Assembly: GCA_964417785.1 (NCBI GenBank)
Contig: CAYQJO010000009.1
Location: forward strand, 1-41,332
Origin: DAOTUL01 sp034437435
GTDB taxonomy: Bacteria > Chloroflexota > Anaerolineae > Aggregatilineales > Phototrophicaceae
Length of the DNA: 41,332 bases
Reading direction: 5' to 3'
The position numbers and the translations under genes are program-made. Positions 33,801 to 41,332 of the stretch are shown here, piece by piece. Each line of letters starts with the position of its first letter. Positions within the stretch are counted from its first letter, which is position 1. Below the pieces are notes generated by a model. That model worked only from the letters and a program-made list of their open reading frames with translations, did not search any database and was not told where the DNA came from.

Positions 33801-35065
33801 CCTTCGATGGTGATGATGCTGGCACCGGCCACCATCAGCGTGTAACCCATAATCAGCGTGATGAGCATGATGGTGTAGGTGATGGCCTGACTCAGGGCGC
33901 GATCAGTATCGAATGGGCGATATTGCAGCAGAGCGTAGACGAAGCTGACCGCCGGCATGACGAAGAAGGGCGAAGCGGCCTCGATGCTAAAGCTGATGGA
34001 TGACGTACCGCCCATGACCTGCAAGAAACGACCGGTTCCCCATAGAATGGCGGGTGCGAGCGCAACCATCAGGCCCAGGAACAGGGTGTTAGCCTGATGG
34101 TGGGCCATAGTTGATGTAGCGCGTGGCCGCTGGTAAAAGTAAAGTAGGGTTGCCAGGATCGCCAGACCGATGACCGCCACCAGGCCGGTTGTTTGTGATG
34201 CGAACCCTAACGGTTCCGGGGTTTCACTGCGATAGCTCAGGAGAACGGCAGCAGCCAGAACCGCACTCAGTCCCAGTGGGATGAATCGCAGCCAGGGTCT
34301 CCGGCGCACAAAGGGGACGGCGTTGGGGAAGATCAGGCCGAGAGAAATCGCCAGCCCGCCGAGTCCGATGCCGCTGATATATGAAACGGGCAGCAGGCGA
34401 TGAGTCGTACCGACATCAAACAGACCGGCAAGATACAGCGCCAGCGTCAGACTGCTGCCGATGGCATAAAATGCGTGCTGGTCGCGGGGACGCATCCAGA
34501 GCAAGAATAACCCCATAGCCAGCACCGTCAGTCCGGAGATATACGGAACAAAAAACAGGGCGAGAAAATCGCCATCGGGTATCTGATCCAGAATATAGGT
34601 GACGGTACACACGGCTTTGCCGTCATTTTCGGGACCACATTTGATGCGACGGGGCAGGTCTTCAAGATCAGCCGCCGACTCCACCGGGCGCTCGAATGTT
34701 ACCTGGATCGGGCTGCCGACCTCGTAGTTGCCCAGAATGTCGAGATAATAGCGGCCTTCTTCGCTGCCACTGGTGCGTACCCGGTCCCGGTCGATCTCCA
34801 TGATCTGATCACCCAGATACAGGATACGGTCGCCGGTTTGCAGGCCGACATCCAGCCCGGACCAGATGTTGCCTGTGTTGGGGTTTGCCGCATTGACGAC
34901 CATCTGGTGATTGACCGTCACCCCAAGGAACGGCTTACTGCGCCAATCCAGCGCCAACGCCAGATAGGCGGCGAACAGAATGATGGACAGCGCCGCCAGG
35001 GCGAACAGGATGCCCATCCGTAATTGTTCCAGCTTGGGTTGTGAGCGCATCAGTATCCATCCCAT
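30851..35065 (-). CDS. membrane-bound multi-GAF sensor histidine kinase
   Basis: This 1404-residue hybrid-free sensor kinase has one N-terminal helix (about 16-38) and a PDZ-like extracytoplasmic segment (about 45-165; GLDVGLQTGDRILYLGDQIMEI). About nine further membrane helices reach residue 450. Three to four GAF-like domains follow (about 470-1140; one reads AVLNDISRQLVATEGDVERLLDLIVASAVDILNTEAGSLLL). The HisKA domain carries the phospho-accepting H1156 in FAAHELKNPLTPIKGY, and the ATPase domain carries the N box (VLTNFVSNAHKYSPPE), G1 (ISDTGIGM) and G2 (GTGLGMMI). No response regulator lies next to it, so it is an orphan in this window. The signal is unknown. It is divergent from prs, with 148 bases between them. 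Confidence 0.9.
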   Translation of the reverse strand: MGWILMRSQPKLEQLRMGILFALAALSIILFAAYLALALDWRSKPFLGVTVNHQMVVNAANPNTGNIWSGLDVGLQTGDRILYLGDQIMEIDRDRVRTSGSEEGRYYLDILGNYEVGSPIQVTFERPVESAADLEDLPRRIKCGPENDGKAVCTVTYILDQIPDGDFLALFFVPYISGLTVLAMGLFLLWMRPRDQHAFYAIGSSLTLALYLAGLFDVGTTHRLLPVSYISGIGLGGLAISLGLIFPNAVPFVRRRPWLRFIPLGLSAVLAAAVLLSYRSETPEPLGFASQTTGLVAVIGLAILATLLYFYQRPRATSTMAHHQANTLFLGLMVALAPAILWGTGRFLQVMGGTSSISFSIEAASPFFVMPAVSFVYALLQYRPFDTDRALSQAITYTIMLITLIMGYTLMVAGASIITIEGVAADSPLLIVLTIFLLSVVFIPLRTRLQRRIEAIYYRTRYNYQERLESFSQRLTSMVNKPVMIHEFRTLLGDTISPINVLVFLFDNQSQEYVAYGDPAPETDIIFGTESGIVQLLRNRETTIYLQPGSTWPSELYVDRDRLRILQVMVLAGIPGSDQLNGFVCVGPPLSQNNAYTFEELRFINNLVGQLSVGIERAKVIESLERRVRELDVFSQVSQAVNFTIEFNDLIELISAQTLKLIPSAYFHIALYEPSTDQFYFVFYLEHDERLPEREDVKWSTGIDLYSEVIRSGTPIREDSYIRSMAQRNSPLTFENPLMRAWMGVPLMAGTRAVGVMAIGEEDPELKYTPEQLRIFSDIATLAATALENARLFNDANVRARQLAVLNDISRQLVATEGDVERLLDLIVASAVDILNTEAGSLLLTVEDGSNDLEFRVATGGKGEQLIGTRLKAGYGLVGKVAETGKHVISNDISQDESWQGEIGEGSEFATESVLAVPLVTKDRVVGVLEVINKKDGSAYVEEDVELLTTFAGQAAVAIENARLFQQTDIQLNRRVQELEALERIDRELNRTLDLSTVAEITVRWAIANSNAMTGVLGVVTEDREYLEILAKDGYDENDVPEGAENHLWPLDRGIVKRVMRTRRPDLQPYVKMDPDYVPSLRDALSQITVPMLTGGEINAILILETNQEPRLNLLDQDWAQRLAEHASIAIANAQLYAELTRANETKSEFVAFAAHELKNPLTPIKGYASAMKGAMVTSMDYDQIQKVAGIIANNAERMQAIIDDLKDVAASDANKLKIELAPVSFRSVLVDTLIPFQNQIEEKQQTVINRVPDDLPLVMADPTRLIQVLTNFVSNAHKYSPPEASITLEAWVRDRYVNRRNENVGPVLQFAISDTGIGMNENDLRRIFREDYFRSEEAKVTAKGTGLGMMITRRIIEGHNGEVWVESEVGKGTTFSFVIPLVSDPVPVNGANGRHLVEEPASD

Positions 35066-35213
35066 GCATCGCCAGGTTGAATATTCGTTATTTTAACACA
35101 ATAACGGTAATGCAACCCTGGTGGTTCGGTTTGGATAAGGTTTACTTTTGTTCGCATTTGCTACATCTATCGGTACAATAGAAATATATCCCCAATAAGG
35201 TAATGGCTATATC

Positions 35214-36221
35214 ATGAGAATACCCGGAACAAAATACGATCCAACCCGGTCTTTTTCGAACAATGCAATTGGCGCATCGTTCGGTGAAATCAAGCTGTTT
35301 TGTGGGTCGTCGGCACACGAACTGACGGCAGAGATTGGTGAGCAACTGGGCGTCCATCCGGGAGTGTATGAGCGTAAACTGTTTTCCAATGAGAATATCT
35401 TCATCCGTTTGCGCGAGAGTGTGCGTGGTCAGGATGTCTATCTGGTCCAGACCATGAGTTCTCCTGTCCATGATAACTTCATGGAGATGTTGATTATGGT
35501 GGACGCACTCAAGCGCGACTCAGCATGGCGCATCAATGTGGTAATTCCCTACCTGTGTTATGGGCGCTCCGATAAGAAGGACCAGCCGCGTATCCCTATC
35601 AGCGCCCGGCTGATCGCTAATCTGATCGAAGCCGCCGGTGTAGATCGCTACATCACGATTGATCTGCACGCCGGGCAGATTCAGGGCTTCTTCAACATCC
35701 CTGGCGACGCACTGACAGCGTTTCATCTGCTCAGCGATTATGTTAAGAGCAAGAACATCCCTGATCTGACGGTGGTCTCGGCGGACCTGGGCTTCGCCAA
35801 ACAGGCGCGAAACTGGGGTGAAAAGCTGAATGTGCCGACGGCGCTGGTGGAAAAGCGCCGGATCGACAATGCTGAGCAGCCGATGGTGCTGTCGCTGATC
35901 GGCAATGTCGAAGGGCGCAATGTCATGCTCGTCGATGACGAGGTTAACACCGGTGGTAGTGTGGTGAATGCGGTCAAGCTGCTGCGTGAGCATGGCGCGA
36001 AGGACATCTATGTGGCATTTACGCACGGTTTTCTGGTGGAGAAATCGATCAACCGCCTGCGTTCGCTGGACCTCAAAGAGATCATCCTCACCAACACGAT
36101 CCCCCAGCCGCCAGAGTACATCCTGCCCAACATGACCGTGTTGTCGGTCGGTCCCATGCTGGCGGAGGTCATTCGCCGCGCCCACCTGGGTCAGAGCGTG
36201 GGCGTTTTGTTCAACGAGTGA
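35214..36221 (+). CDS. prs: ribose-phosphate pyrophosphokinase (PRPP synthetase)
   Basis: This enzyme makes PRPP from ribose-5-phosphate and ATP for purine, pyrimidine, His, Trp and NAD synthesis. The 335 residues contain IKLFCGSSAHELTAEIGEQLG and NENIFIRLRESVRGQDVYLVQTMSSPVHDNFMEMLIMVDALKR. The flexible-loop segment is YLCYGRSDKKDQPRIPISARL, followed by ITIDLHAGQIQGFFNIP with its catalytic histidine. The PRPP loop is MLVDDEVNTGGSV. Two departures from common bacterial Prs are RSDKK for RQDRK and N for the second conserved aspartate of VDDMIDTGGT. TACAAT at 35174-35179 may be its -10. It is divergent from the sensor kinase. Confidence 0.9.
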   Translation: MRIPGTKYDPTRSFSNNAIGASFGEIKLFCGSSAHELTAEIGEQLGVHPGVYERKLFSNENIFIRLRESVRGQDVYLVQTMSSPVHDNFMEMLIMVDALKRDSAWRINVVIPYLCYGRSDKKDQPRIPISARLIANLIEAAGVDRYITIDLHAGQIQGFFNIPGDALTAFHLLSDYVKSKNIPDLTVVSADLGFAKQARNWGEKLNVPTALVEKRRIDNAEQPMVLSLIGNVEGRNVMLVDDEVNTGGSVVNAVKLLREHGAKDIYVAFTHGFLVEKSINRLRSLDLKEIILTNTIPQPPEYILPNMTVLSVGPMLAEVIRRAHLGQSVGVLFNE

Positions 36222-36290
36222 TGGTGGATTGAAGTTGTTCGATGAGCGCGAAAGACGGTAATTCGCTCTAACAGTGAGTTTATGCTGCTG

Positions 36291-36299
36291 TGCTACAAT
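36291..36299 (+). promoter_or_regulatory. extended -10 promoter of secA
   Basis: TGCTACAAT at 36291-36299 is TG plus the -10 TACAAT (36294-36299), with no clear -35. The secA ATG is 37 bases downstream. secA may also be read from prs, which ends 114 bases upstream of the start. Confidence 0.45.
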
Positions 36300-36335
36300 G
36301 AAGTTTCCAGGTTATGGAGAGCATACCGAGGAACT

Positions 36336-39098
36336 ATGTTCAAGAAAGTTGTCAAGATGGTTGTGGGCGATCCCATTGAACGGGCGCTGTCGAAGTATCG
36401 CGGCACTGTTGAGGAGATCAATGCCCTCGAACCGGATATGCAAAAACTCAGCGATGATGCGCTGCGGGCGAAGACGGACGAATTTAAAGCGCGTCTGGCA
36501 GCAGGCGCGACATTAGACGACTTGCTGGTTGAAGCATTTGCGGTTGTTCGGGAAGCGTCTGTGCGAACAATCGGGCAGCGTCACTACGATGTGCAGATGA
36601 TCGGCGGTGTTGTCCTGCACGAAGGACGTATTGCCGAGATGAAGACCGGTGAAGGTAAGACTCTGGCCGCCACCTTACCGCTGTATCTGAACGCTCTGAC
36701 GGGCGCTGGTGCGCACTTAGTCACCCCAAATGACTATCTCAGTAAATTTGGTTTGCAGTCGATGGGTCCGGTTTACAGTGTGCTGGGCGTTTCGGCTGCT
36801 GTGATCCAGAGTTCAGCCGGTGATCCGAACAGCGGGTCATTCTTATTTGATCTGGCGTTTGAGGCGGATGACGACCGTTACCAGCATTTGCGCCCGGTGC
36901 TGCGGCGTGAGGCATATGCTGCCGACATCACCTATGGCACCAACAACGAATTCGGCTTCGATTATCTGCGCGACAACATGGTCCTCGACAAGGATCATCT
37001 TTCACAGCGGGCGTCGGGATTGGCCTATGCCATCATTGACGAGGTAGACAACATCCTCATTGACGAGGCCCGTACCCCGTTGATTATCTCCGGTCCTGCC
37101 GATGAGCCGTCCGATAACTATCGTACTTTCGCCGCCATTGTCAAAACGCTCAAACCCAGCAGCCATCAGAGTGTGGAAGATGAAGCCCCTGACGGTGATT
37201 ATGTGGTGGATGAGAAGGACCGCATTGCATATTTGACCGAATCCGGTGTGGAGAAAGTGCAGAGTAAGCTCAATATCGACAGTCTCTACAGCCCGGAACA
37301 TGCCGAGTTGATCCCGTATCTGGATAATTGTCTGCGTGCGGAGACCTTATACGACCGGGACAAGGAATACATCATCCAGAACGGCGAAATCGTCATTGTG
37401 GATGAGTTCACCGGACGTCTGATGCATGGGCGGCGCTTTTCTGAAGGTTTGCACCAGGCGATTGAGGCCAAAGAAGGTGTCAAAATCCGCCGTGAAAATC
37501 TGACCCTGGCAACTGTCACCTTCCAGAACTTCTTCCGCATGTACGATAAGCTGGCTGGTATGACGGGTACAGCCCTCACCGAGCAGGAAGAATTCGAGAA
37601 AATTTACAACCTGGACGTGGTGGCTATCCCGACCAATCTGCCCATCGCTCGTGACGACAAAGAAGACCTGATTTACGCAACCGAAGAGGCCAAGTGGAAT
37701 GCTGTTGTCGAGGAGATCAAGACACGCCAGGAGAATGGACAGCCGGTACTGGTCGGTACGGTCGCCATTGAGACCTCGGAACGGCTGAGCAAACTGCTCA
37801 AGCGGGCGCGGATCGATCATGAAGTGTTGAACGCCAAGCAGCACGAGCGCGAGGCCGGTATCATCGCGCAGGCTGGCCGACCGGGAGCCGTGACGATTGC
37901 GACCAATATGGCCGGCCGTGGTGTGGACATTCTTCTGGGCGGAAATCCGGAAGGTGCGGCCCGTGAGGGGCTGCGCAAAAAGGGCCTGGACCTGACTGAG
38001 ATCAGCAGCGAAGAATGGCAGGCCGCGCTGACCGAGGCCAAGACGGCCTGTGCCGCTGATCGTCAGCAGGTACTTGATGCTGGTGGGTTGTTCGTTCTCG
38101 GTACCGAGCGGCATGATGCCCGCCGGATCGACAATCAGCTTCGTGGCCGGTCGGGACGTCAGGGTGATCCAGGTGCAAGCTGTTTTTTCCTCAGCCTGGA
38201 AGATGAGTTGATCCGGCGTTTCGGCGGTGATCGAGTGCGCAGTTTTATGTCCTGGGCCAAGATTCCCGAAGACGAGCCGATTGAACACAAGATGATCAGC
38301 AAGTCGATTGAGCAGGCGCAGGTGCGAGTGGAAGGCCACAACTTCGACATCCGCAAGCGTGTTCTCGAATATGACGATGTGGTTAACCGCCAGCGTGAGA
38401 TCATTTACCGGCAGCGGCGTGAGGTACTGGAAAAAGATGGGCTGCGCGACCGGTACCTGGAGATGCTGGAACACGCCGTCGTTAACACCGTTGAGGAGTT
38501 CACTCCGGATGCCGGTCACTGGGACGTCGAAGCGCTGTATCGCCAGATATATACCATTTTCCCGGTGCCGGAACGTGTCACCATTGATATGTTGGAGGAC
38601 ATGGGCGCGACCGACATCGAGGTCACGTTGACAGCGGCGGCCCAGGAGATGTATGACGAAAAAACCGAGTCTTTGGGTGAGTTGATGCCGATGGCAGAGC
38701 GGCGGGTGATGCTGCGTGCCATTGATGTGCATTGGCAGCGCCATCTGACCGACCTGGATATTCTGCGTGAGGGGATCGGCCTGATGGCGATTGCGCAGCG
38801 CGATCCACTGGTTGAATACAAGCGTGAGGCGTTTGTCATGTTCGAAGGCATGCATGGACGGATCGAGGAGCAGGCCATCCGTGACATTTTCCGCGCTCAG
38901 GTTAATGTCGTCCAGCGTCCAGCGGTTCGCCGTCAGATGCAGGCGATTCGTCCCGGTGTGAATGGTGGTGTAGCAGCCAAACCAGAACCGGTCCGTGCGG
39001 TAAACAAGATCGGACGTAATGACCCGTGCTGGTGTGGCAGCGGCAAAAAGTACAAACACTGTCACTACAAATCTGATCGTGCCAAAGCAGTGCAATAG
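36336..39098 (+). CDS. secA: protein translocase ATPase SecA
   Basis: SecA drives preprotein export through SecYEG. The product is 920 residues from ATG 36336 (MFKKVVKMVVGDPIERALSKY), which has GAGGA directly upstream. An in-frame ATG at 36282 lies before the -10 box and is rejected. Visible are Walker A (MKTGEGKTLAATLPLYLNAL), HLVTPNDYLSKFG, FDYLRDNMV, the DEAD-like IIDEVDNILIDEARTPLIISG and the preprotein cross-linking domain. ATNMAGRGVDILLGGNP and DARRIDNQLRGRSGRQGDPGASCFFLSLEDEL are in the second ATPase fold. The C-terminal zinc motif CWCGSGKKYKHCH ends the protein. Three coupled small genes follow. Confidence 0.97.
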   Translation: MFKKVVKMVVGDPIERALSKYRGTVEEINALEPDMQKLSDDALRAKTDEFKARLAAGATLDDLLVEAFAVVREASVRTIGQRHYDVQMIGGVVLHEGRIAEMKTGEGKTLAATLPLYLNALTGAGAHLVTPNDYLSKFGLQSMGPVYSVLGVSAAVIQSSAGDPNSGSFLFDLAFEADDDRYQHLRPVLRREAYAADITYGTNNEFGFDYLRDNMVLDKDHLSQRASGLAYAIIDEVDNILIDEARTPLIISGPADEPSDNYRTFAAIVKTLKPSSHQSVEDEAPDGDYVVDEKDRIAYLTESGVEKVQSKLNIDSLYSPEHAELIPYLDNCLRAETLYDRDKEYIIQNGEIVIVDEFTGRLMHGRRFSEGLHQAIEAKEGVKIRRENLTLATVTFQNFFRMYDKLAGMTGTALTEQEEFEKIYNLDVVAIPTNLPIARDDKEDLIYATEEAKWNAVVEEIKTRQENGQPVLVGTVAIETSERLSKLLKRARIDHEVLNAKQHEREAGIIAQAGRPGAVTIATNMAGRGVDILLGGNPEGAAREGLRKKGLDLTEISSEEWQAALTEAKTACAADRQQVLDAGGLFVLGTERHDARRIDNQLRGRSGRQGDPGASCFFLSLEDELIRRFGGDRVRSFMSWAKIPEDEPIEHKMISKSIEQAQVRVEGHNFDIRKRVLEYDDVVNRQREIIYRQRREVLEKDGLRDRYLEMLEHAVVNTVEEFTPDAGHWDVEALYRQIYTIFPVPERVTIDMLEDMGATDIEVTLTAAAQEMYDEKTESLGELMPMAERRVMLRAIDVHWQRHLTDLDILREGIGLMAIAQRDPLVEYKREAFVMFEGMHGRIEEQAIRDIFRAQVNVVQRPAVRRQMQAIRPGVNGGVAAKPEPVRAVNKIGRNDPCWCGSGKKYKHCHYKSDRAKAVQ

Positions 39099-39122
39099 TT
39101 ACTAAGGGGAGGGGGCTGATTT

Positions 39123-39473
39123 ATGTCGCGACCGATGATGGATGAGACCATTCAGGAATTCCTGCATAACAAGGTGAATTCCTTTGTCAAATGGGACTTG
39201 ATCCGGTTCTTCCATGACAATCCGCATACGCAGGACACAATTGAGAACATCGCGCATTATATCGGGCGCGATGTTCAGGCCATCCAGCCAGCGCTCGACG
39301 ATCTGGTGAAGGCGAAAGTGCTGGCGGCGGAGACCGTATCTGATGTTCAGGTTTACCGCCTGGTGGCGGATGAACCGACAAACCAGACGATCAGTCGTTT
39401 CATGGAGGCCTGCCATGATCGCCATTTTCGTGTCAAAGCAATTCATCAGCTAATCGCCCAGCAGACCGGATGA
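39123..39473 (+). CDS. hypothetical protein, winged-helix-like, 116 aa
   Basis: The product is all-helical with a short beta stretch: WDLIRFFHDNPHTQDTIENIAHYIGRDVQAIQPALDDLVKAKVLAAETVSDVQVYRLVADEP. This reads as a winged-helix fold, helix-turn-helix plus wing, as found in small regulators. No ligand motif is visible. GGGGAGGGGG lies upstream of ATG 39123. It follows secA by 24 bases and its stop overlaps the next gene as ATGA, so it belongs to the secA-linked operon. The function is unknown. Confidence 0.7.
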   Translation: MSRPMMDETIQEFLHNKVNSFVKWDLIRFFHDNPHTQDTIENIAHYIGRDVQAIQPALDDLVKAKVLAAETVSDVQVYRLVADEPTNQTISRFMEACHDRHFRVKAIHQLIAQQTG

Positions 39474-39769
39474 TTTCGCTCTCACTGAACCAGTTTTTGC
39501 TGCTCTACATCTGGTTTCCACTGGTTATTCTGCTGGTATTTGTGTCACTGATTGCGCGTTTTTACGAACGCTTTTCCGGGGCGCGGACCTACTTTCAGCT
39601 ATTCGCGCTGCCGGTTGTGTTCTTCGGTATGGCCTTTGTGCGTTATGCCAGCCTGGATGCCCTGATGGGTGATATGTTCGCCGACACAATGATGGGAATC
39701 GCTGGTATTCTGCTTGTGGTGTTGTGCTGGCGGGTGTTTCGGCTGATGATTGTGCAACATAAAAGCTGA
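39470..39769 (+). CDS. small membrane protein, 99 aa, unknown
   Basis: Three predicted membrane helices lie at about 9-28 (FLLLYIWFPLVILLVFVSLIA), 41-58 (YFQLFALPVVFFGMAFVRY) and 72-92 (MMGIAGILLVVLCWRVFRLMI). There is no recognisable motif. It starts in an ATGA overlap with the winged-helix gene and overlaps the next gene as TGATG. The pairing with a second small membrane protein suggests they form a complex; that is inference. Confidence 0.7.
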   Translation: MISLSLNQFLLLYIWFPLVILLVFVSLIARFYERFSGARTYFQLFALPVVFFGMAFVRYASLDALMGDMFADTMMGIAGILLVVLCWRVFRLMIVQHKS

Positions 39770-40056
39770 TGGCGATCATTGGCATGTCGTCTATCGCGCT
39801 GGCTCTGGTGTTGTTGGGCTTGCTCAGCCAACGGCTCGGTCGGGTGACGGGGTCGGGAGGCTATTATGTGGGCCTCTTTGTGGCTGCGGCGCTGGTTGCA
39901 GTCGGAGCCGTCATGCGGATAGTGGCGCTGTGGCGCGATTTAGACGACAATATGCTCTCGACGTTATTATTCAACGGCGCACCAGCCGCAGGCGTGACGT
40001 TGGGTGTCATCATCTGTTGGCGCTATTGGAGCTGGTTGCTGGCCGAGCGAAGCTGA
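39769..40056 (+). CDS. small membrane protein, 95 aa, unknown
   Basis: It has three hydrophobic segments (MSSIALALVLLGLLSQ, YYVGLFVAAALVAVGAVMRIVAL, AAGVTLGVIICWRYWSWLL) with an acidic loop (LWRDLDDNM) before the last. It starts in the TGATG overlap with the previous gene. Together with its neighbour it resembles a pair of small integral membrane subunits. I recognise no family. Confidence 0.7.
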   Translation: MAIIGMSSIALALVLLGLLSQRLGRVTGSGGYYVGLFVAAALVAVGAVMRIVALWRDLDDNMLSTLLFNGAPAAGVTLGVIICWRYWSWLLAERS

Positions 40057-40066
40057 GGTTAGCCTC

Positions 40067-41101
40067 TTGGGAGATCATCTTTACGCAGCAATCCAGGCGA
40101 TGCCCAAGATTGAACTCCATCGTCACATGGAAGGGTCGATTCGCTTACAAACGCTGGTTGACATCGCCGCTGAATACGAGATTGAAATGCCAGAGTATGA
40201 AGTCGAGACGGTTCGTCCCTTCGTGCAGATGATACCGGGTGAGCCACGTACCTGGCGCAATTTCCTGGCGAAGTTCAGTGTGCTGCGTCAGTTTTTTCTG
40301 TCTGAGACGATTGTCCGGCGCATCACCCGCGAGACCATCGTTGATGCCGCCAGCGATAATGTAAAATATCTTGAACTGCGTTTTACGCCGACAGCCCTGA
40401 CCGGCATGATGCACTGTTCTATCCACGATGCGGTGGGCTGGGTGTGTGAAGCGGCGGCCAGAGCATCAGCGGAATGCGATATTGAGGTCGCCCTCATTGT
40501 CTCCATGAACCGGCACGAGAGTCTGGCGGAAGGTGAACAGGCGACACAGGCCGCTATTGATTTCCGCCATGAGGGCGTGGTCGGTCTGGACCTGGCTGGT
40601 CGTGAATTCGGCCATCCGGCTTCGCCTTTCAGTGCGTTGTTTGCCCGTGCCAGCGAGGCCGGTCTGGGTGTGACCGTTCATGCCGGTGAATGGGATGGCT
40701 GGCGCAGTGTCGAAAATGCCATCGGTAACATCAAATTGGACCGTATAGGACATGGCGTGAGGGCGGTCGAAAACGAGACGATTGTCGATATGCTGGTCCA
40801 GAACGGCGCGGTGCTGGAAGTCTGCCCGACCAGCAATGTACAGAGCGGTGTGGTCCTCGATATGCGAACGCATCCGATAGCCTATTTGAAGCAGCGGGGG
40901 GTCCGGTTGACGATCAACACCGACGATCCGTTGATCTGCGATATTTCACTCTCTGAGGAGTTATACCGGAGTGTGCGTGATTGTGAGCTATCTCTGGACG
41001 ATATCAAGCAGATGACATTGATGGCGGCCCGGTCAACGTTTCTGCCGCCGTCGCGCCGTGCCAATCTGGTAGAACGATTTCAAAGTTGGCTGTATCCATG
41101 A
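40067..41101 (+). CDS. add: adenosine deaminase family protein
   Basis: A metal-dependent amidohydrolase that deaminates adenosine or a related purine. Zinc ligands and catalytic residues are visible: MPKIELHRHMEGS (two histidines), VVGLDLAGREFGHP, GVTVHAGEWDGW (HAGE, ligand His and catalytic Glu), RIGHGVRA, VLEVCPTSNVQSG, and NTDDPLICD (Asp ligand). From TTG 40067 it is 344 residues. TTG has GAGG eight bases upstream and lies after the preceding stop. ATG 40004 would overlap the membrane gene by 53 bases, and ATG 40100 lacks a ribosome site. Some family members act on adenine or 6-aminofutalosine, so the exact substrate is open; a menaquinone link is possible because menG is in the window. 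Confidence 0.85.
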   Translation: MGDHLYAAIQAMPKIELHRHMEGSIRLQTLVDIAAEYEIEMPEYEVETVRPFVQMIPGEPRTWRNFLAKFSVLRQFFLSETIVRRITRETIVDAASDNVKYLELRFTPTALTGMMHCSIHDAVGWVCEAAARASAECDIEVALIVSMNRHESLAEGEQATQAAIDFRHEGVVGLDLAGREFGHPASPFSALFARASEAGLGVTVHAGEWDGWRSVENAIGNIKLDRIGHGVRAVENETIVDMLVQNGAVLEVCPTSNVQSGVVLDMRTHPIAYLKQRGVRLTINTDDPLICDISLSEELYRSVRDCELSLDDIKQMTLMAARSTFLPPSRRANLVERFQSWLYP

Positions 41102-41288
41102 TTCAAATTGGTGACATAACCCTTTACATCATCAGTGACGGCGAAGCCTGGGTCGATCCCGGCGGGATGTTTGGATTGGTGCCGCGTGTGCTGTGGAGCC
41201 GTTATGTGGACCCGGTGAATAATCTGGTGCCGAACGCGCTCAACTGTTTGCTGGTCCAGGTAGGCGACCACAACATCGTGGTGGACAC
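41098..41288 (+). CDS. metallo-beta-lactamase-fold hydrolase, 5' fragment
   Basis: The gene begins in an ATGA overlap with the deaminase gene. About 63 codons are genomic: MIQIGDITLYIISDGEAWVDPGGMFG, then NNLVPNALNCLLVQVGDHNIVVDT. This is the beginning of an MBL fold (first beta strands up to the usual VDT before the HxHxDH site). The zinc-binding motif is not reached, because the contig runs into adapter sequence at 41289. Confidence 0.7.
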
Positions 41289-41332
41289 AGATCGGAAGAG
41301 CACACGTCTGAACTCCAGTCACGTGAAACGAT
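41289..41332. other. Illumina TruSeq adapter contamination at the contig end
   Basis: AGATCGGAAGAGCACACGTC and the following TGAACTCCAGTCAC are the TruSeq read-1 adapter. GTGAAACG, the index 19 sequence, and AT come next. These 44 bases are not genomic. On the minus strand they translate to MTGVQTCALPI, a familiar artefact peptide. Confidence 0.98.

Noticed and set aside
37347..39095. 582-codon minus-strand ORF antisense to secA
   Set aside because: Long only because stops are rare antisense to this codon usage; no recognisable domain, and secA is unambiguous on the other strand.
41080..41322. Minus-strand ORF starting MTGVQTCALPI
   Set aside because: Its first residues are translated Illumina adapter and the rest lies antisense to the deaminase end and the MBL-fold gene.

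Overview
The window is about 41.3 kb of a moderately GC-rich bacterial genome. It is densely packed with housekeeping genes and shows no phage, IS, CRISPR, rRNA or tRNA signature. The gene mix suggests a Chloroflexota (Anaerolineae-like) bacterium, probably a metagenome-assembled or draft genome: menaquinone methyltransferase beside a UbiD-family protein, tandem S1-domain proteins, an orphan membrane multi-GAF histidine kinase, and a MurE with a non-canonical specificity motif. That assignment is inference from protein character, not a database match. The window ends at a contig edge: the last 44 bases (41289-41332) are Illumina TruSeq adapter, not genome. A 100-base run of N (20006-20105) marks an unresolved tandem repeat inside a gene.

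Layout. 1-4.6 kb: envelope genes (murE, a family-2 glycosyltransferase, a polyprenyl-phosphate sugar-1-phosphate transferase), a MazG-like pyrophosphohydrolase, and a hidden 50-codon basic ORF on the minus strand. 4.6-7.8 kb: two prolyl-tRNA synthetases of different evolutionary types, side by side. 7.8-12.9 kb: an RNA-metabolism block with a large double-NYN-domain protein, rpsO, and pnp (with an RGG-type tail and a long hairpin in its leader). 12.95-18.6 kb: an AI-2E-family transporter, three overlapping genes of poorly known function including a methyltransferase, a pyrroline-5-carboxylate-type aldehyde dehydrogenase and a phosphoribosyltransferase. 18.6-22.1 kb: a translation block with two tandem four-domain S1 proteins, rpsU and infA. 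The second S1 gene is preceded by a consensus promoter, a 20-codon leader ORF with a Shine-Dalgarno sequence, and an intrinsic terminator.

22.1-30.4 kb (minus strand): menG/ubiE and a UbiD-like protein lacking key catalytic residues, then the stress operon hrcA-grpE-dnaK-dnaJ-prmA, with hairpins at several gene boundaries and no recognisable CIRCE operator in front of hrcA. trxA diverges from hrcA, and their predicted promoters overlap. 30.85-35.07 kb (minus): a 1404-residue sensor kinase. 35.2-41.3 kb (plus): prs, secA, a small winged-helix-like protein, two small membrane proteins, an adenosine deaminase-family enzyme and the start of a metallo-beta-lactamase-fold gene, mostly coupled by ATGA/TGATG overlaps.

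Most genes are ordinary. The parts I consider worth following up are the promoter/leader-peptide/terminator arrangement before the second S1 gene, the double-NYN protein beside rpsO-pnp, the two unlike ProRS genes with a possible operator on the second, the structured pnp leader and RGG tail, the apparently inactive UbiD homologue, and the small basic ORF after murE.
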